The translations under genes were made by a program, and so were the position numbers. This document shows, in pieces, positions 25,723 through 34,723 of a stretch of 64,000 nt of DNA. Each line of letters begins with the position of its first letter. The stretch's first letter is position 1. The notes beneath the pieces are model-generated. The model searched no databases. It worked only from the letters and a program-made list of their open reading frames with translations, and had not been told where the DNA came from. The stretch is from Streptomyces flavotricini. Lineage in GTDB: Bacteria; Actinomycetota; Actinomycetes; Streptomycetales; Streptomycetaceae. Location: NCBI RefSeq assembly GCF_020639365.1, contig NZ_JAINUL010000001.1, forward strand, positions 8,578,885 through 8,642,884. The letters are read 5' to 3'.

Positions 25723-26530
25723 CGGTCACCACCCGTCCGGCACCTGGCCCGGCAGGCGGAGCCAAACGCGTACGGCGCACAGCCACAAGCTCCTGAATCC
25801 GCAACGCGGCCGACCGGGCCGAGCGCATCAGCTCCCCGGACTCGAAACGGCGGGGCTGCTCGGCCCCGTCCGAGAGCACCGCAGCCTCCTTCGGCCGCCA
25901 CGGCAGCACCGCCGTAACCGAGATGCCCAGGTGCTTGCGGACCTCCTCCTTCGAGAACGGGCCCTCATCCACCAGCAGCATGCCCAGCTCGGTGCTCCCG
26001 CCGAGCACCTCGCGCAGCGCCTCCACACGTACCTGGGCACTCTGCAGCGACCGCAGAGTGTTACGCGCCACCACCAGGACCACGTCCGCGCCCTGCGCGA
26101 GTACCGCGGACGGGCCGAACGCCCCACGGCGGCCGAGGTCCACGATCACGTCATGCCCATGGGTTTCGATCCCCGTGAACAACTTGGCGAGCGGCCGCCA
26201 CACCGGTTCCATCGCCGAGGCGTGCGCCGGGTCGTACAGCCCGGGCAGAACGAGCCGGTCACGGGTCCCGGCGTCAGTGACGTCCACCAGCTGCCGCCAG
26301 AACGCCTCACCCAACTGCCCCTGCCTCGCCGCCACCGCAAGGTTCCGCAGCCCGTGAGAGTTGTCGAGGGTGCCCTGCAGCGCGCCGGGCAGGATTGCCC
26401 CGCCGTCCGGGTCGGCCTCGGCCAGCACGACCCGGTGCTCCTGCGGCATCGGCCACGTCATCAGCAGCGCCATCGCCGCCGTGGTCACCCCCGGCGCACC
26501 CAGCCCGCCGGCCAGTGCAATGACGGTCAT
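25712..26530 (-). CDS. TadZ/CpaE-like ParA-fold protein with lysine-less P-loop
   Basis: 272 residues. The N-terminus is ParA/MinD-like (MTVIALAGGLGAPGVTTAAM), and the VVLAEADPDGG strand matches the switch region. Both lysines of the deviant Walker A (KGGxxKT) are absent, so ATP binding may be weak or lost, as in some TadZ/CpaE pilus-localisation proteins. Later motifs: HDVIVDLGRRG (Walker B-like) and DVVLVVARNTLRSLQSAQVRVEAL. It probably positions the pilus machine at the membrane. The gene overlaps the SAF gene by one base (TGATG). Confidence 0.8.
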   Translation of the reverse strand: MTVIALAGGLGAPGVTTAAMALLMTWPMPQEHRVVLAEADPDGGAILPGALQGTLDNSHGLRNLAVAARQGQLGEAFWRQLVDVTDAGTRDRLVLPGLYDPAHASAMEPVWRPLAKLFTGIETHGHDVIVDLGRRGAFGPSAVLAQGADVVLVVARNTLRSLQSAQVRVEALREVLGGSTELGMLLVDEGPFSKEEVRKHLGISVTAVLPWRPKEAAVLSDGAEQPRRFESGELMRSARSAALRIQELVAVRRTRLAPPAGPGAGRVVTGAR

Positions 26531-27255
26531 CAGCTGCCCCCGTCCTGCGCGGCTACGATCAGCGCAACGGCGCCGGTCGCCACGCGCGCGGCCAGCGTCG
26601 GCCCGCTGGCCGCGGGCACCGCCACGTCGACCACCACAACCCCCGTCGCCGGCGCAGCCACACCCACCTCCACCACTGTCGCCGCGAGCGTCGCCGGCGC
26701 CGTCGTATCGGCTGGCTTGCCGGCCCCTGCTGCCGCACCGGCCTGAGCCAGGTCAGGCGTCGAGACGATCAGCACCTTCTGCCCGGGCGACAGCCGCGAT
26801 GCCGGAAGCTGCGACGGCTTGAGCGCGACCCCGATCAGCTGCTCGCCGGCTTTGACCAGGGAGGCAGAAGTGACCTGTCCGGGGGAGAGCAGCGAACCCG
26901 ACTTCAGGGCCACGGCCGCACGCTGCCCGACCATGCCGGCCTTCTTCGCCGCGGGGACCGCCTTGACCGTAGGGTCCAGGGCGAGTGAAGCCAGAGCGAG
27001 ATCGGCCTCGGTGATCACATTGCCCACCGGTACGTCCCGGGCCACCACCAGCACAGTGGACCGTTGCCCCGATGCCGTGAACAGCAGTGCGCCTGACAGG
27101 CCCCCGGCCGCGATCAGAGCGATGGACAGGGCGATCAGACCGGGGCGGCGTCGCCTCTGGCGCACCACGCGGGGAGCGGCGGCCGAGCCGTCCTGCGGGC
27201 CGGCGGGCCCGGGCAGCACCGTGCGGGGTGTCGAAGGCTGGGTGGACGTGCTCAC
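26530..27255 (-). CDS. SAF-domain (CpaB/RcpC-like) membrane protein
   Basis: 241 residues. GTG at 27255 chosen because of a GGAGG ribosome site 8 nt upstream; the longer open frame to 27432 lacks one. A basic cytoplasmic N-terminus, one membrane helix (GLIALSIALIAAGGLSGALLF), then an SAF domain (STVLVVARDVPVGNVITEADLALASLA) and a beta-rich C-terminus. In Tad systems CpaB-like proteins stabilise or guide the fibre in the envelope. First gene of the overlapping tadZ-A-B-C chain. Confidence 0.85.
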   Translation of the reverse strand: MSTSTQPSTPRTVLPGPAGPQDGSAAAPRVVRQRRRRPGLIALSIALIAAGGLSGALLFTASGQRSTVLVVARDVPVGNVITEADLALASLALDPTVKAVPAAKKAGMVGQRAAVALKSGSLLSPGQVTSASLVKAGEQLIGVALKPSQLPASRLSPGQKVLIVSTPDLAQAGAAAGAGKPADTTAPATLAATVVEVGVAAPATGVVVVDVAVPAASGPTLAARVATGAVALIVAAQDGGS

Positions 27256-27320
27256 GTGCGGTGCCTCCAGAAGAGAAGAACAGATGAGGAGAGAAGCAAT
27301 GGGGGCAGAGTGCGGGGCCG

Positions 27321-28196
27321 CTACTGGCCGACTACCTGGACCTCGCCCACCGACACGGTGAACGGAGACTGGCGGACCTCGGTCAGCTGGCCCGTGCGGC
27401 CGCCACCGGTCACCGCCCAGTCCACGCTCCACGTGGACGTCGCCGTGCCCTTGTAGACACCGGCTGACTGCCCGGCCGACGTCGCCCGGTACAGATGCCC
27501 GCAGTCTGGCGACGGTGACATTCCGCGGCCCGCCGTGTACGGGGTACCGGGGCTCTTACAAGTCACGCTGGACCCGTCACCCATCGCCCACACGACTGAC
27601 GACACCCTCGCCGTCGCAGTCACCGTGATCCCGCCCGCCGACGCCGACGCCGTATTAGGACCCCACGTCGTCGGAATCTGACTCACCCACAGCCACATCG
27701 GCACCCCGACGGTGTACCGCCCGGCCGGCCGTGGACTCGCGATCGCCGGGCCGGCGAGGAGCATGCTGTCCACCGCCCGCTGAGCAAGGACGGCCGGGTC
27801 AACGGCTTCGGCTGGCGGCTGGGCCAGCCATGCCGTGCTGTTGATGACGTATCCATCGACCGACTCAGTGGACACGCACTGCTTACGGTAGACCGCACCG
27901 TCCGCTGGCTGATGCCCTTCCCACGCTGCGCTTCCGGCGGGAGGCTGCGGGTCCAGCAGAGTATGCGTGCATACGAATTTGGGCGGGGGCCCAACTGCAG
28001 GCTTTCCTCCGGTTCCGCCCTTGCCCTGGCTGCCGGTTCTGTAGTTGCCGTCATGGCCAGGCTTGCCAGCGCACACGCTGACCCAGCCCGTAGCTCCGGC
28101 ACACACGCCACCGTCGGCGTGAGCAGGGGTAGCGAGAGAGATTGCTGCCAGTGCCACTGAGGCGATGCAGGCGGGAACTCCCTTCGGTCTCAGCAC
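27321..28196 (-). CDS. Exported protein of the Tad operon
   Basis: 291 residues from a GTG at 28196 that overlaps the stop of the preceding lipoprotein gene (GTGCTGA). Signal peptide at 1-27 (LRPKGVPACIASVALAAISL, cleavage after AHA). The mature part has ten or so cysteines and beta-rich segments such as GRYTVGVPMWLWVSQIPTTW and SVVWAMGDGSSVTCKSPG, ending FTVSVGEVQVVGQ. The WxMGDGSxxxC pattern recalls PKD/ATP-binding-like exported proteins seen beside streptomycete Tad loci. Function unknown; position suggests a surface component of the pilus system. Confidence 0.75.
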   Translation of the reverse strand: MLRPKGVPACIASVALAAISLATPAHADGGVCAGATGWVSVCAGKPGHDGNYRTGSQGKGGTGGKPAVGPPPKFVCTHTLLDPQPPAGSAAWEGHQPADGAVYRKQCVSTESVDGYVINSTAWLAQPPAEAVDPAVLAQRAVDSMLLAGPAIASPRPAGRYTVGVPMWLWVSQIPTTWGPNTASASAGGITVTATARVSSVVWAMGDGSSVTCKSPGTPYTAGRGMSPSPDCGHLYRATSAGQSAGVYKGTATSTWSVDWAVTGGGRTGQLTEVRQSPFTVSVGEVQVVGQ

Positions 28197-28774
28197 GTGC
28201 GGTCCCCATGCCGGGCGAACTTCGTGAGCATCCACTGCCCCCCCTGAATCTCCGCGTTGAACTCGGTGATGTAGTGCATGGGCTGTTCCGTGGGGAAAGG
28301 CTTCACCTGCCCGCTTGCTCGATCGACGATCTTCCAAGTGGTGAGGTCGAAACAGTCGGAGATGGTGGCTGACGGACGATCGCCGGACATGCTCAACGCG
28401 GAGACCTCTGCCCGGTGACCAGGTGCGCCCTTCATCGCGGTTCCAGCCCGCTGCATGTTCTCAATGTCAGTGAGCGTCTGGTTCAGGGCGTCGCCCGACG
28501 CGAAGTTCACCAGCTTTGTGCCGTTTTCACTGCCAGCTTCGTATGCCTTGACCGACTCGGCCCAAAAGCCGTCGTAGGCCGCGAGGAGCCTGGCCTTTTC
28601 GGCGGCCTGGGGGTCGGTGGAAGCGGTGAGGGAGGTGCTCGGGCTCGCGGGAACGGCCTCGTCGTTCTTGGCGTCGGTGGTGCAGCCGGCGGTGAGGGTG
28701 GCGACGACCGCGGTGACGGCGGCGGCTGCGCGCAGCCGGGTAGTTCGGGTGTGGTGGTGTCGTGTCGTTGTCAC
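28190..28774 (-). CDS. Lipoprotein, first gene of the Tad operon
   Basis: 194 residues from a GTG at 28774. Basic N-terminus, hydrophobic stretch and lipobox (AAAAVTAVVATLTAGC) with lipidation cysteine near residue 33. The mature domain (KARLLAAYDGFWAESVKAYE to the end) has the alpha/beta NTF2-like look of small exported Streptomyces lipoproteins (AAYxxFW start, then RAEVSALSMSGDRPSATISDCFDLTTW, VDRASGQV). It is probably anchored to the outer face of the membrane, where it could assist pilus assembly. It opens the operon; the promoter should lie in 28775-29169. Confidence 0.78.
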   Translation of the reverse strand: MTTTRHHHTRTTRLRAAAAVTAVVATLTAGCTTDAKNDEAVPASPSTSLTASTDPQAAEKARLLAAYDGFWAESVKAYEAGSENGTKLVNFASGDALNQTLTDIENMQRAGTAMKGAPGHRAEVSALSMSGDRPSATISDCFDLTTWKIVDRASGQVKPFPTEQPMHYITEFNAEIQGGQWMLTKFARHGDRTC

Positions 28775-29169
28775 TGAGCTACCCCCGGCTCTTCGGTTGG
28801 GTGGGTGGCGTCGTTCTTCAGGGCAGTGAAATCGCTGGTGCAAGGCATGCGGACTTCGCGGTCCGCGTTGGTGCAGGGCACCTTACGATGTCAACGTTTC
28901 AGGCTCTATGGGGTTCTTGGGGTGCAGTTGCGCGAACACTGATTTTGCGCCGGATTGCCGCTTCGTTATGTAGTAGCCCGCCTGTGAGGTGCGAGAATCG
29001 TTCTAGAGGTTGGCGGGAAAGGGTTGTTGTCGGATCATCGCTACGGAGTGGCCGGAACTCCTGATCCTGGCTGATTCTTTGCTACTAGCAATAGTTCCGG
29101 AGTGTACTTACCGCTTTTCTCACCGGGTCCTGTTCTCCGGGTCACGGTCGGGGCTGGCCGGTGAGGCGT
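28775..29169. promoter_or_regulatory. Regulatory region between transfer and Tad operons
   Basis: About 395 bases, clearly more AT-rich than its surroundings, upstream of the minus-strand Tad operon. It holds CCGGAACT (29052-29059) repeated inverted as AGTTCCGG (29093-29100), with GCTACTAGC (29081-29089), an odd palindrome, between them. A reverse-strand TTGACA sits at 28894-28889 but has only a poor -10 partner. The likely content is the Tad-operon promoter and its operator. Confidence 0.45.
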
Positions 29170-29547
29170 TCACTGGCCTGGCCTTATCCGTCCAGGCGGC
29201 ACACCGCGGTAGATCAGAGCGGCGATTCGGCGGTGTCTGGTGGGAGCGGCGGGCTGACGGGTCAGGGGTCGGTCCAGCCGCGGGGTCGCTGTCCTGGCTG
29301 GTGTCGCGGCGTGCTGCTGCAGTCTCGTCCTCGGGCTGTACGCGAGGCGCGGGGGGTTCTTGTCCGGTCCCGTGAACCGGTAGCCGGTGATGTCGCTGAT
29401 CAGTCCGGCCTCGGTCTGGTATTCCCGCTCGTGCACCTGGTGCAGGAGGCCGTCGTCGGATCGGTTCTGGTCGTCGGCGAGGTCGGCCACGGCGAGGTTG
29501 CCGGGCGCCCGGTAGCGGTCATAGCTCGGTCCAGCCGCGCGGCTCAC
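29170..29547 (-). CDS. Hypothetical protein, last gene of the transfer operon
   Basis: 125 residues from GTG at 29547 (or 29550), inside the end of the upstream gene. Residues 1-65 (SRAAGPSYDRYRAPGNLAVADL, HQVHEREYQTEAGLISDITG) look like a genuine soluble domain; the rest is arginine/proline-rich and may be disordered. No own ribosome site: translation would depend on coupling to the Replic_Relax gene. No family recognised. Confidence 0.5.
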   Translation of the reverse strand: MSRAAGPSYDRYRAPGNLAVADLADDQNRSDDGLLHQVHEREYQTEAGLISDITGYRFTGPDKNPPRLAYSPRTRLQQHAATPARTATPRLDRPLTRQPAAPTRHRRIAALIYRGVPPGRIRPGQ

Positions 29548-30448
29548 CACTGCCGGTGAGGGGTGTCCATACCGGGGCCTGGGGGCCGGCGGTTTCGAGG
29601 TCTTCGAGGATGGCTGCGCCGAGGGGGACGCGGGTGGCCATGCGGGCGACGAGTTCGTGTCCGGTGGCCATGCTGCGCAGGTCGGCGATGCGGTTGGTCA
29701 GGGTGGTGCGGGGGGCGCCGGTGAGGATGAACAGGATCCGGGGGAAGCGGGGGTACACGCGCTGCCACGCGAGCAGGGCGGCCTGGTCTCCCACCGTGCC
29801 GCGGCGGCTGGTGGGTTGGGGGGTGTAGTCGTGGAAGCGGGCGTAGGTGATGAGCTTGCGGGCCAGGCGCTCGCTGCTCATGGTGGCCCGGTCGATTTCC
29901 ACGAATGCCCGGTACTGGAGCCGGCGGGGGCTGGTTGCGGTGTAGTGGAAGACGGCGTCTGCGACGAGCCGGTCCTCGCCCGCAGTGTCGGGGAGGCGGT
30001 GGGTGATCTCGGGGACCCAGTCTAGGGGCTGGTATTCGTCGCCGCGGGTGCGTGCGTCGGTGAGGAAGGCGACGTGGGCGCGGGCCCCGGTCAGGATGTG
30101 ACCTGCGCGCAGCAGGGCTGCGGCCGGGGAGTGGATGGGGGTGGCGTTGCGTCCACGGAGCTCTGGCCATTCGGCGACGGTCTGGTGCCCGGCCGGGGTG
30201 AGGAAGTGGGCCTGCAGGCGGCCGGGGAGCGTGGTGTGGGTGATCAGCCCGTCCTCGCGCAGCGGCACCAGCACTTTGTGGATCTTGCGGGGTGGCAGGT
30301 GTGGGGTGACCATCCGGTGGAGCTGGGTGGTGGTCAGCAGCCGGTGCTGGGCGATCAGCGCGAGCACCTGGTGAGCCTGGCTGTCGCCGCTCGCCGGCTG
30401 GGAGTCCGCGCCGCCCGTGGCTGCTGCGTGATCGACGGTGGTGCTCAT
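29519..30448 (-). CDS. Replication-relaxation (Replic_Relax) family protein
   Basis: 309 residues from an ATG that overlaps the stop of the VirD4-like gene (ATGA, 30445-30448). The N-terminal winged helix (HQVLALIAQHRLLTTTQLHRM, then KIHKVLVPLREDGLITHTTL) is followed by the family's nuclease-like alpha/beta region: RLVADAVFHYTATSPRRLQYRAFVEIDRATMSSERLARKL (short stretches VADAVF, FVEIDRAT and E-x-LARKL are the key parts) and YPRFPRILFILTG. Replic_Relax proteins occur on conjugative elements of Gram-positive bacteria and are needed for replication or transfer. In the absence of a visible relaxase it could act on the DNA to be transferred. Confidence 0.82.
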   Translation of the reverse strand: MSTTVDHAAATGGADSQPASGDSQAHQVLALIAQHRLLTTTQLHRMVTPHLPPRKIHKVLVPLREDGLITHTTLPGRLQAHFLTPAGHQTVAEWPELRGRNATPIHSPAAALLRAGHILTGARAHVAFLTDARTRGDEYQPLDWVPEITHRLPDTAGEDRLVADAVFHYTATSPRRLQYRAFVEIDRATMSSERLARKLITYARFHDYTPQPTSRRGTVGDQAALLAWQRVYPRFPRILFILTGAPRTTLTNRIADLRSMATGHELVARMATRVPLGAAILEDLETAGPQAPVWTPLTGSGEPRGWTEL

Positions 30449-33018
30449 GCGTACTGCTCTCCTGTCTTGCCGTGGGCAGTGGCGGGGGCGAGGAAGGCCA
30501 AAACCTGCTGTTCCTGGCCGAGCGCGATCGTGGTCCGCTCGGACAGGGGCAGGGCGCCCGTTCGGGCGTGCGCGGACTTGTGGAGGGCTTTGACCTGGCC
30601 GGGCCGGGCTCGGTGGCCGACCTCGTCCAGCGCGGGCCCGCGCACCGGCAGCGGGCCGATCCGCGTGCCTTCCACGGTGAATGACGCGTAGTGCTGCCAG
30701 CGAGGCAGTGCGGCGATGTCGGCGGGGGTGACGGTGGTGGTGGGCCACTGGGCGGTGATCTGGGCAATAGCCTCGGCCGATCCGGCCGTGGTGGACAGGC
30801 AGGATGCGTTTTGCATAAGGGCGGCGCGGGTCGATGGGCTGAGCCGGTGCAGAAGCTGGGTCATGCCGTGCAGCCGGCACCCGAACTTCCTCAGCTGTTC
30901 GGTGATCTCCGCCAGCACTGTTGTGGATCCGTGGTCCAGGCTGATCAGCTCGTCCAGGTAGAAACGGAACGGGCGCCGAGCCTTCTCGGGTAGATCGCGG
31001 CGGGAGAGGCCCGCGCGCAGGAAGTCGTGGACGATCAGGGAGATCAGCAGCCGGTCGGTGGGTCCGGTGCCGGGCGGGCAGAGCCACAGCACCTGGCCTT
31101 CGTCCATCGCCTGCCGGATGTCGTATCCGCTGGCAGGGCATCCCAGGAAGCCCCGTACGACCGGGGAGGCCCCCAGGCGCTCCAGAGGGTTGAGGACGGT
31201 CAGCAGGCTCTCGCGGGGAAGGTCGGGGAAGCTGTCCGTCCACCACCTGCGCGCCTCGTCGTCTAAGACCGCGACGACGGCCTGCCGGAACCGGGTGGCA
31301 GTGAGGAGGGCGGTGATCTGGAAGATGGTGGCCTGCCGCTGCTGATTGTCGGCGGCGACAGCCCGGGTGTTGACGGCCACCAGAGCTTCGACGGCTTTCG
31401 TCAGGATGGTCAGCGCCCGCGGAGCCGTAACGTCCCCCCAGCCCAGAGCTCCGGCGAATGCCTCGACGACGGCCGCGCACACCTCGTGTGGTGGACGCTG
31501 GTGGCTCATGTCCAGCAGGTTCCAGCAGCCGAGCAGGTCGGTGTCCTTGTGGACGGTCAGATCGAACAGGGAGACGCGGTCGATGAGGTCCTCGTGGGCG
31601 AGGTAGCGGGCGACGTCGGCGAAGCTGTCGCCGTGCGGGTCCACGAACGCCAGCCCCCGCCCGTTGTGGGCGCTGGCGAGGGCGTGGACCTGGGCGCGGG
31701 TGGTCTTGCCCCACCCTGCCTTGCCCGACTGGACCTCGAACAGGGTGTCGTCCTCGTGCGTGGCCAGCAGCCGCTCGCGTCCGTCCGGCCCCCGGTACCA
31801 GCCCTGAGGCAGCAGATCCGCCCCAACCTCGTACGTCGGCATGTCGCTCTCCATCAGCGGCACCCGCGCTGTGCCGCTTACAGGCTTGAGGAATCCCGCG
31901 AGTTCCTCGATGTGCGCCCACCCGCCACAAGCCGGCCGCATCAGCGCGAGCTTCCACTGCTCATCGAACCGCCGGCGCCAGGGCCGCCGGTCCGGACCGA
32001 ACCGGATCGGTCCCAGCGACCAGCCCAGCGACGTCAGCCGCGACGGCCCGGCGAAGACATCCATTGCGGCACTGATCCGGGCCAGCCGGGCCTGCGCACG
32101 CCCATCCTCGTTGGACGCACACCGCACGAGGATCTGCACCCGCACCAACCCGGGGCTGTGGGCGAGTTTGCCCAGGACCTTCTCCCGGCCCGCGCGGCGA
32201 GGCTGCGGCGACATCACCATCCGCCCCCGCGGCCGGCCCCGCCACTGCGTGGGATCCAGCAGCCTGCCCATGACGCCCGCAACGCCGTCGTCGCTCTCGC
32301 TGATCATCCACCGCGCATCACGCTGCGCTTCACGGCGGGCCTGCGCCCGGTCGCGGTGCATGGCCTGGGCACGGCGCGCAGCGAGGTGCCATCGCGGGGC
32401 AGGGGAGAGGTCCACGCACACCTCGGCGAGGTCGCCGCACTCGGCCTGCAGATCACCCACGGCGTCCAGCAGCGGCTGGAGCGGGTCGGGGTCCAGCGGG
32501 ACTTCCCGCAGGCGTGATCCCGGTTCGCCATGCAGAGTCAGCACCGCCCGCACGACGTGGCGTCGGTGCTTGTCCGCGACCGGCGGAACCTCCTCGACCT
32601 CCACTCGAGGCCCGAACGGGGTCCGAGCCAGCAGCGCGTACGCGCTGGCCGGGGCCTCGATCCGGTGGGTCAGGACGCGGATGCCGTCGGCTCGCAGACG
32701 CACGCGCACCGACTGGGCCCGGCGCGGCGTCCACCACGGCCCCGACCCGGCCGCCCGCACCAACTGCATCCCTTGGCGCCAGATCTGCTCACTGTCGGGC
32801 TCGAACGCCGCCGCGGGGATCAATTCCAGGCAGGTCCGCTGAGACAGCGCCTTTGCGGCCAGCCGCCGCTGCAGATACTCCCAACCAGCCCAGGCGGCCG
32901 CGCCGAGCAGGGCCAGCCACCAGACATTGACCATGGCCCATTGCGCTACCGCTTCTAAGGCCTCGATGAGTGCGGCGGCTGCGCGGGCGCTGCCGACGGC
33001 TGCCATGTACGCTTCCAT
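30445..33018 (-). CDS. VirD4/TraG-like conjugative coupling ATPase
   Basis: 857 residues from ATG 33018 (AAAAGGA before it). One N-terminal membrane helix (WAMVNVWWLALLGAAAWAGW, about 29-48), a long domain of SCO-type transfer proteins, then the motor domain: Walker A SGKAGWGKTT (about 430-440), LAFVDPHGDSFADVARYL (VDPHGD motif of the VirD4/TrwB and HerA/FtsK-type group), Walker B-like FRFYLDELISLDHG and the arginine-containing GCRLHGMTQLLHRL. Expected role: ATP-driven delivery of DNA or protein to the transfer channel. Overlaps the next gene by ATGA. Confidence 0.88.
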   Translation of the reverse strand: MEAYMAAVGSARAAAALIEALEAVAQWAMVNVWWLALLGAAAWAGWEYLQRRLAAKALSQRTCLELIPAAAFEPDSEQIWRQGMQLVRAAGSGPWWTPRRAQSVRVRLRADGIRVLTHRIEAPASAYALLARTPFGPRVEVEEVPPVADKHRRHVVRAVLTLHGEPGSRLREVPLDPDPLQPLLDAVGDLQAECGDLAEVCVDLSPAPRWHLAARRAQAMHRDRAQARREAQRDARWMISESDDGVAGVMGRLLDPTQWRGRPRGRMVMSPQPRRAGREKVLGKLAHSPGLVRVQILVRCASNEDGRAQARLARISAAMDVFAGPSRLTSLGWSLGPIRFGPDRRPWRRRFDEQWKLALMRPACGGWAHIEELAGFLKPVSGTARVPLMESDMPTYEVGADLLPQGWYRGPDGRERLLATHEDDTLFEVQSGKAGWGKTTRAQVHALASAHNGRGLAFVDPHGDSFADVARYLAHEDLIDRVSLFDLTVHKDTDLLGCWNLLDMSHQRPPHEVCAAVVEAFAGALGWGDVTAPRALTILTKAVEALVAVNTRAVAADNQQRQATIFQITALLTATRFRQAVVAVLDDEARRWWTDSFPDLPRESLLTVLNPLERLGASPVVRGFLGCPASGYDIRQAMDEGQVLWLCPPGTGPTDRLLISLIVHDFLRAGLSRRDLPEKARRPFRFYLDELISLDHGSTTVLAEITEQLRKFGCRLHGMTQLLHRLSPSTRAALMQNASCLSTTAGSAEAIAQITAQWPTTTVTPADIAALPRWQHYASFTVEGTRIGPLPVRGPALDEVGHRARPGQVKALHKSAHARTGALPLSERTTIALGQEQQVLAFLAPATAHGKTGEQYA

Positions 33019-33617
33019 GATCCTTTTTCGTTCTGTGTGTAGAGGAGAGTGGCGGGGCGTCCGTCGAGAAGGGTTCCGGCTGGGTCGGCTCCGGCCCATA
33101 CCAGCCGCACCACCGCTCCCAGTTGGCCGTCGGCTGCGTTGAGGTTGCGGCGGGCGGTGGCGGCCTGGATCCGCACCCGCGTGTATCCGACGGTCTCGGC
33201 CAGCCACGCGGCACGCCCCGCATCGAGCAGTGCGCGCTCGTCGTCGGGCGCAAGGTCAGGGCTGCTGACCCGGTCCAGGGCTCGCTGGATGAGCGGGTCG
33301 GCTGCCGGACCGGATCCGGGAGGTGGGAGCTCCCCTGGTGTGCTGTTCACCCGGGGTGCTGGTCCGTCGGGCTGCGGGCTGGCCTTCGGGATTGTAGGTA
33401 CGGCCTGGGTACCCGGGCTGGCGGCGGCCCGGGAGGGCGACGGCAGGGCCAGGCCGGCACTGGCCGCCGGGGCCGGTGCCGGTGCTGCCTCCTGGTACGG
33501 AGCGGCTTGCTGGGCGGGGCCGGTGTGGTGCAGGCCCGTGTAGGTGAGCAGCGCTCCGGCGGTGGCGAGGGCGAGGGCGGCGGCGAGCGGGCGGCCCCCG
33601 CCCCGTGGGGATTTCAC
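32955..33617 (-). CDS. Exported protein of the transfer operon
   Basis: 220 residues. GTG start overlaps the preceding NlpC/P60 gene's stop (33614-33617). N-terminal signal/anchor (LAAALALATAGALLTYTGLH), a long Pro/Ala linker, then a compact domain (AADPLIQRALDRVSSPDLAP, ALLDAGRAAWLAETVGYTRV, QLGAVVRLVWAGADPAGTLL) ending in a Trp/Pro-rich tail. It lies outside the membrane, probably in the wall. The gene's end runs 64 nt into the VirD4-like gene, the longest overlap in the operon. Family not recognised; it may be an envelope component. Confidence 0.7.
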   Translation of the reverse strand: MKSPRGGGRPLAAALALATAGALLTYTGLHHTGPAQQAAPYQEAAPAPAPAASAGLALPSPSRAAASPGTQAVPTIPKASPQPDGPAPRVNSTPGELPPPGSGPAADPLIQRALDRVSSPDLAPDDERALLDAGRAAWLAETVGYTRVRIQAATARRNLNAADGQLGAVVRLVWAGADPAGTLLDGRPATLLYTQNEKGSWKRTWQPSAAPAQPPHSSRP

Positions 33618-34723
33618 AGGAGCCTCGTTCCGCCCGCGTAGTCGGGCATGGCGCTGACGGGGTCGATGCGGATCTGTTTACCGGGGCGGGGGGCGTTGAT
33701 CATCTGTCCGTCGCCGAGGTAGATCCCGACGTGGTGGATGGTGGCGTCCGCGGTGGGGCTGTAGCCGTAAAAGATGAGGTCACCGGGCTGCAGTGCCGAG
33801 AGGCCGGCGGAGGCGGGGATGCGCTCTCCGGCGCCGGCCTGCTCGGCTGCGGTGCGTGGCAGGTTGATGCCGGCTTTGGCGTAGGCGTACTGGGTCAGCC
33901 CGGAGCAGTCGAAGCCGGTGACGGTGCGGCCGTCCTGCCCGCCGGGGGAGCAGCAGATTCCGGTGCTGGGTCCGTCGGGGCCGCCGCCGCCCCAGGAGTA
34001 GGGGATGCCCTGTTGGGCCAGTGCGGCCTGGATGACCACGCCCGCGTTGCCGGTCGGGGTGTTGGGGGTGGTGCCGAGGGCGTCGTAGCGGTCGATGCCG
34101 CTGATCACGTCGTCTACGTACGCCCACGATTGGTTGTAGGTGTGGATGGCGGCGCGGAGCTGGTCGCGGTCGGTGAGGTCGCGGCCGTTGCCGCACAGGT
34201 AGACGGCGGCCGCGGTGGCGGCGTCGTCCGCGTTGTGGGGCGAGGTGGTCCCGTCGCCGTTGCCGTCCTTGCCGTAGGCGCGGAACGTCTGCGGCAGGAA
34301 CTGGAACGGGCCGACCGCCCGTTCGTAGGTGGCATCTCCGTCCCATGTGCCGCCGTCGGTGTCGGGGATCGCGGTGGTGTTGCCTCCGGCGCCGGAGCCG
34401 TCGAGGCGGGGCCCGGTGATCGGCGGGGTGATGTCCCCGGTCGAGGCGATCTGCCGTCCTGCGCCATGGTCGGACTCGACGCGGGCGATCCCGGCGAGGA
34501 TCTGCCAGCGCATGCCGCGGCAGCCGGGCACATAGGCGGTGACCTGCGAAGCGCTGGTGAGGTAGGCGGCCAGCATTCGTGCAGGGATTCCGGCCGCGGC
34601 GGCGTCCACTCGGTCCTGGCGGGCGGATGGTCCGGCGGCGGCAACCAGTAGGACCGGGGCTGTGCAGCACGCTGCCACGGCCAGCAGCAGCACGACCAGG
34701 CAGCCAGCCTGCGTCTTCCTCAC
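33614..34723 (-). CDS. Bifunctional wall hydrolase: lytic transglycosylase + NlpC/P60
   Basis: 369 residues; GTG at 34723 with GGAGG 8 nt upstream, overlapping the VirB6-like stop (GTGA). N-terminal membrane anchor (CLVVLLLAVAACCTAPVLLV). Residues about 65-210 are an SLT-type transglycosylase (WQILAGIARVESDHGAG with the catalytic Glu; GPFQFLPQTF; NQSWAYVDDVI). Residues about 235-369 form a C40 NlpC/P60 peptidase with nucleophile Cys in GFDCSGLTQYAYAKAG and catalytic His in HHVGIYLGDGQMINAP. Equivalent to VirB1-type enzymes such as CwlT: local opening of peptidoglycan for the transfer channel. Confidence 0.9.
   Translation of the reverse strand: MRKTQAGCLVVLLLAVAACCTAPVLLVAAAGPSARQDRVDAAAAGIPARMLAAYLTSASQVTAYVPGCRGMRWQILAGIARVESDHGAGRQIASTGDITPPITGPRLDGSGAGGNTTAIPDTDGGTWDGDATYERAVGPFQFLPQTFRAYGKDGNGDGTTSPHNADDAATAAAVYLCGNGRDLTDRDQLRAAIHTYNQSWAYVDDVISGIDRYDALGTTPNTPTGNAGVVIQAALAQQGIPYSWGGGGPDGPSTGICCSPGGQDGRTVTGFDCSGLTQYAYAKAGINLPRTAAEQAGAGERIPASAGLSALQPGDLIFYGYSPTADATIHHVGIYLGDGQMINAPRPGKQIRIDPVSAMPDYAGGTRLL

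Noticed and set aside
29519..31957. 812-codon minus-strand frame starting at 31957
   Set aside because: Its first 500 residues run in a different frame through the VirD4-like gene and are low-complexity; only the part from ATG 30448 is a real protein (Replic_Relax).
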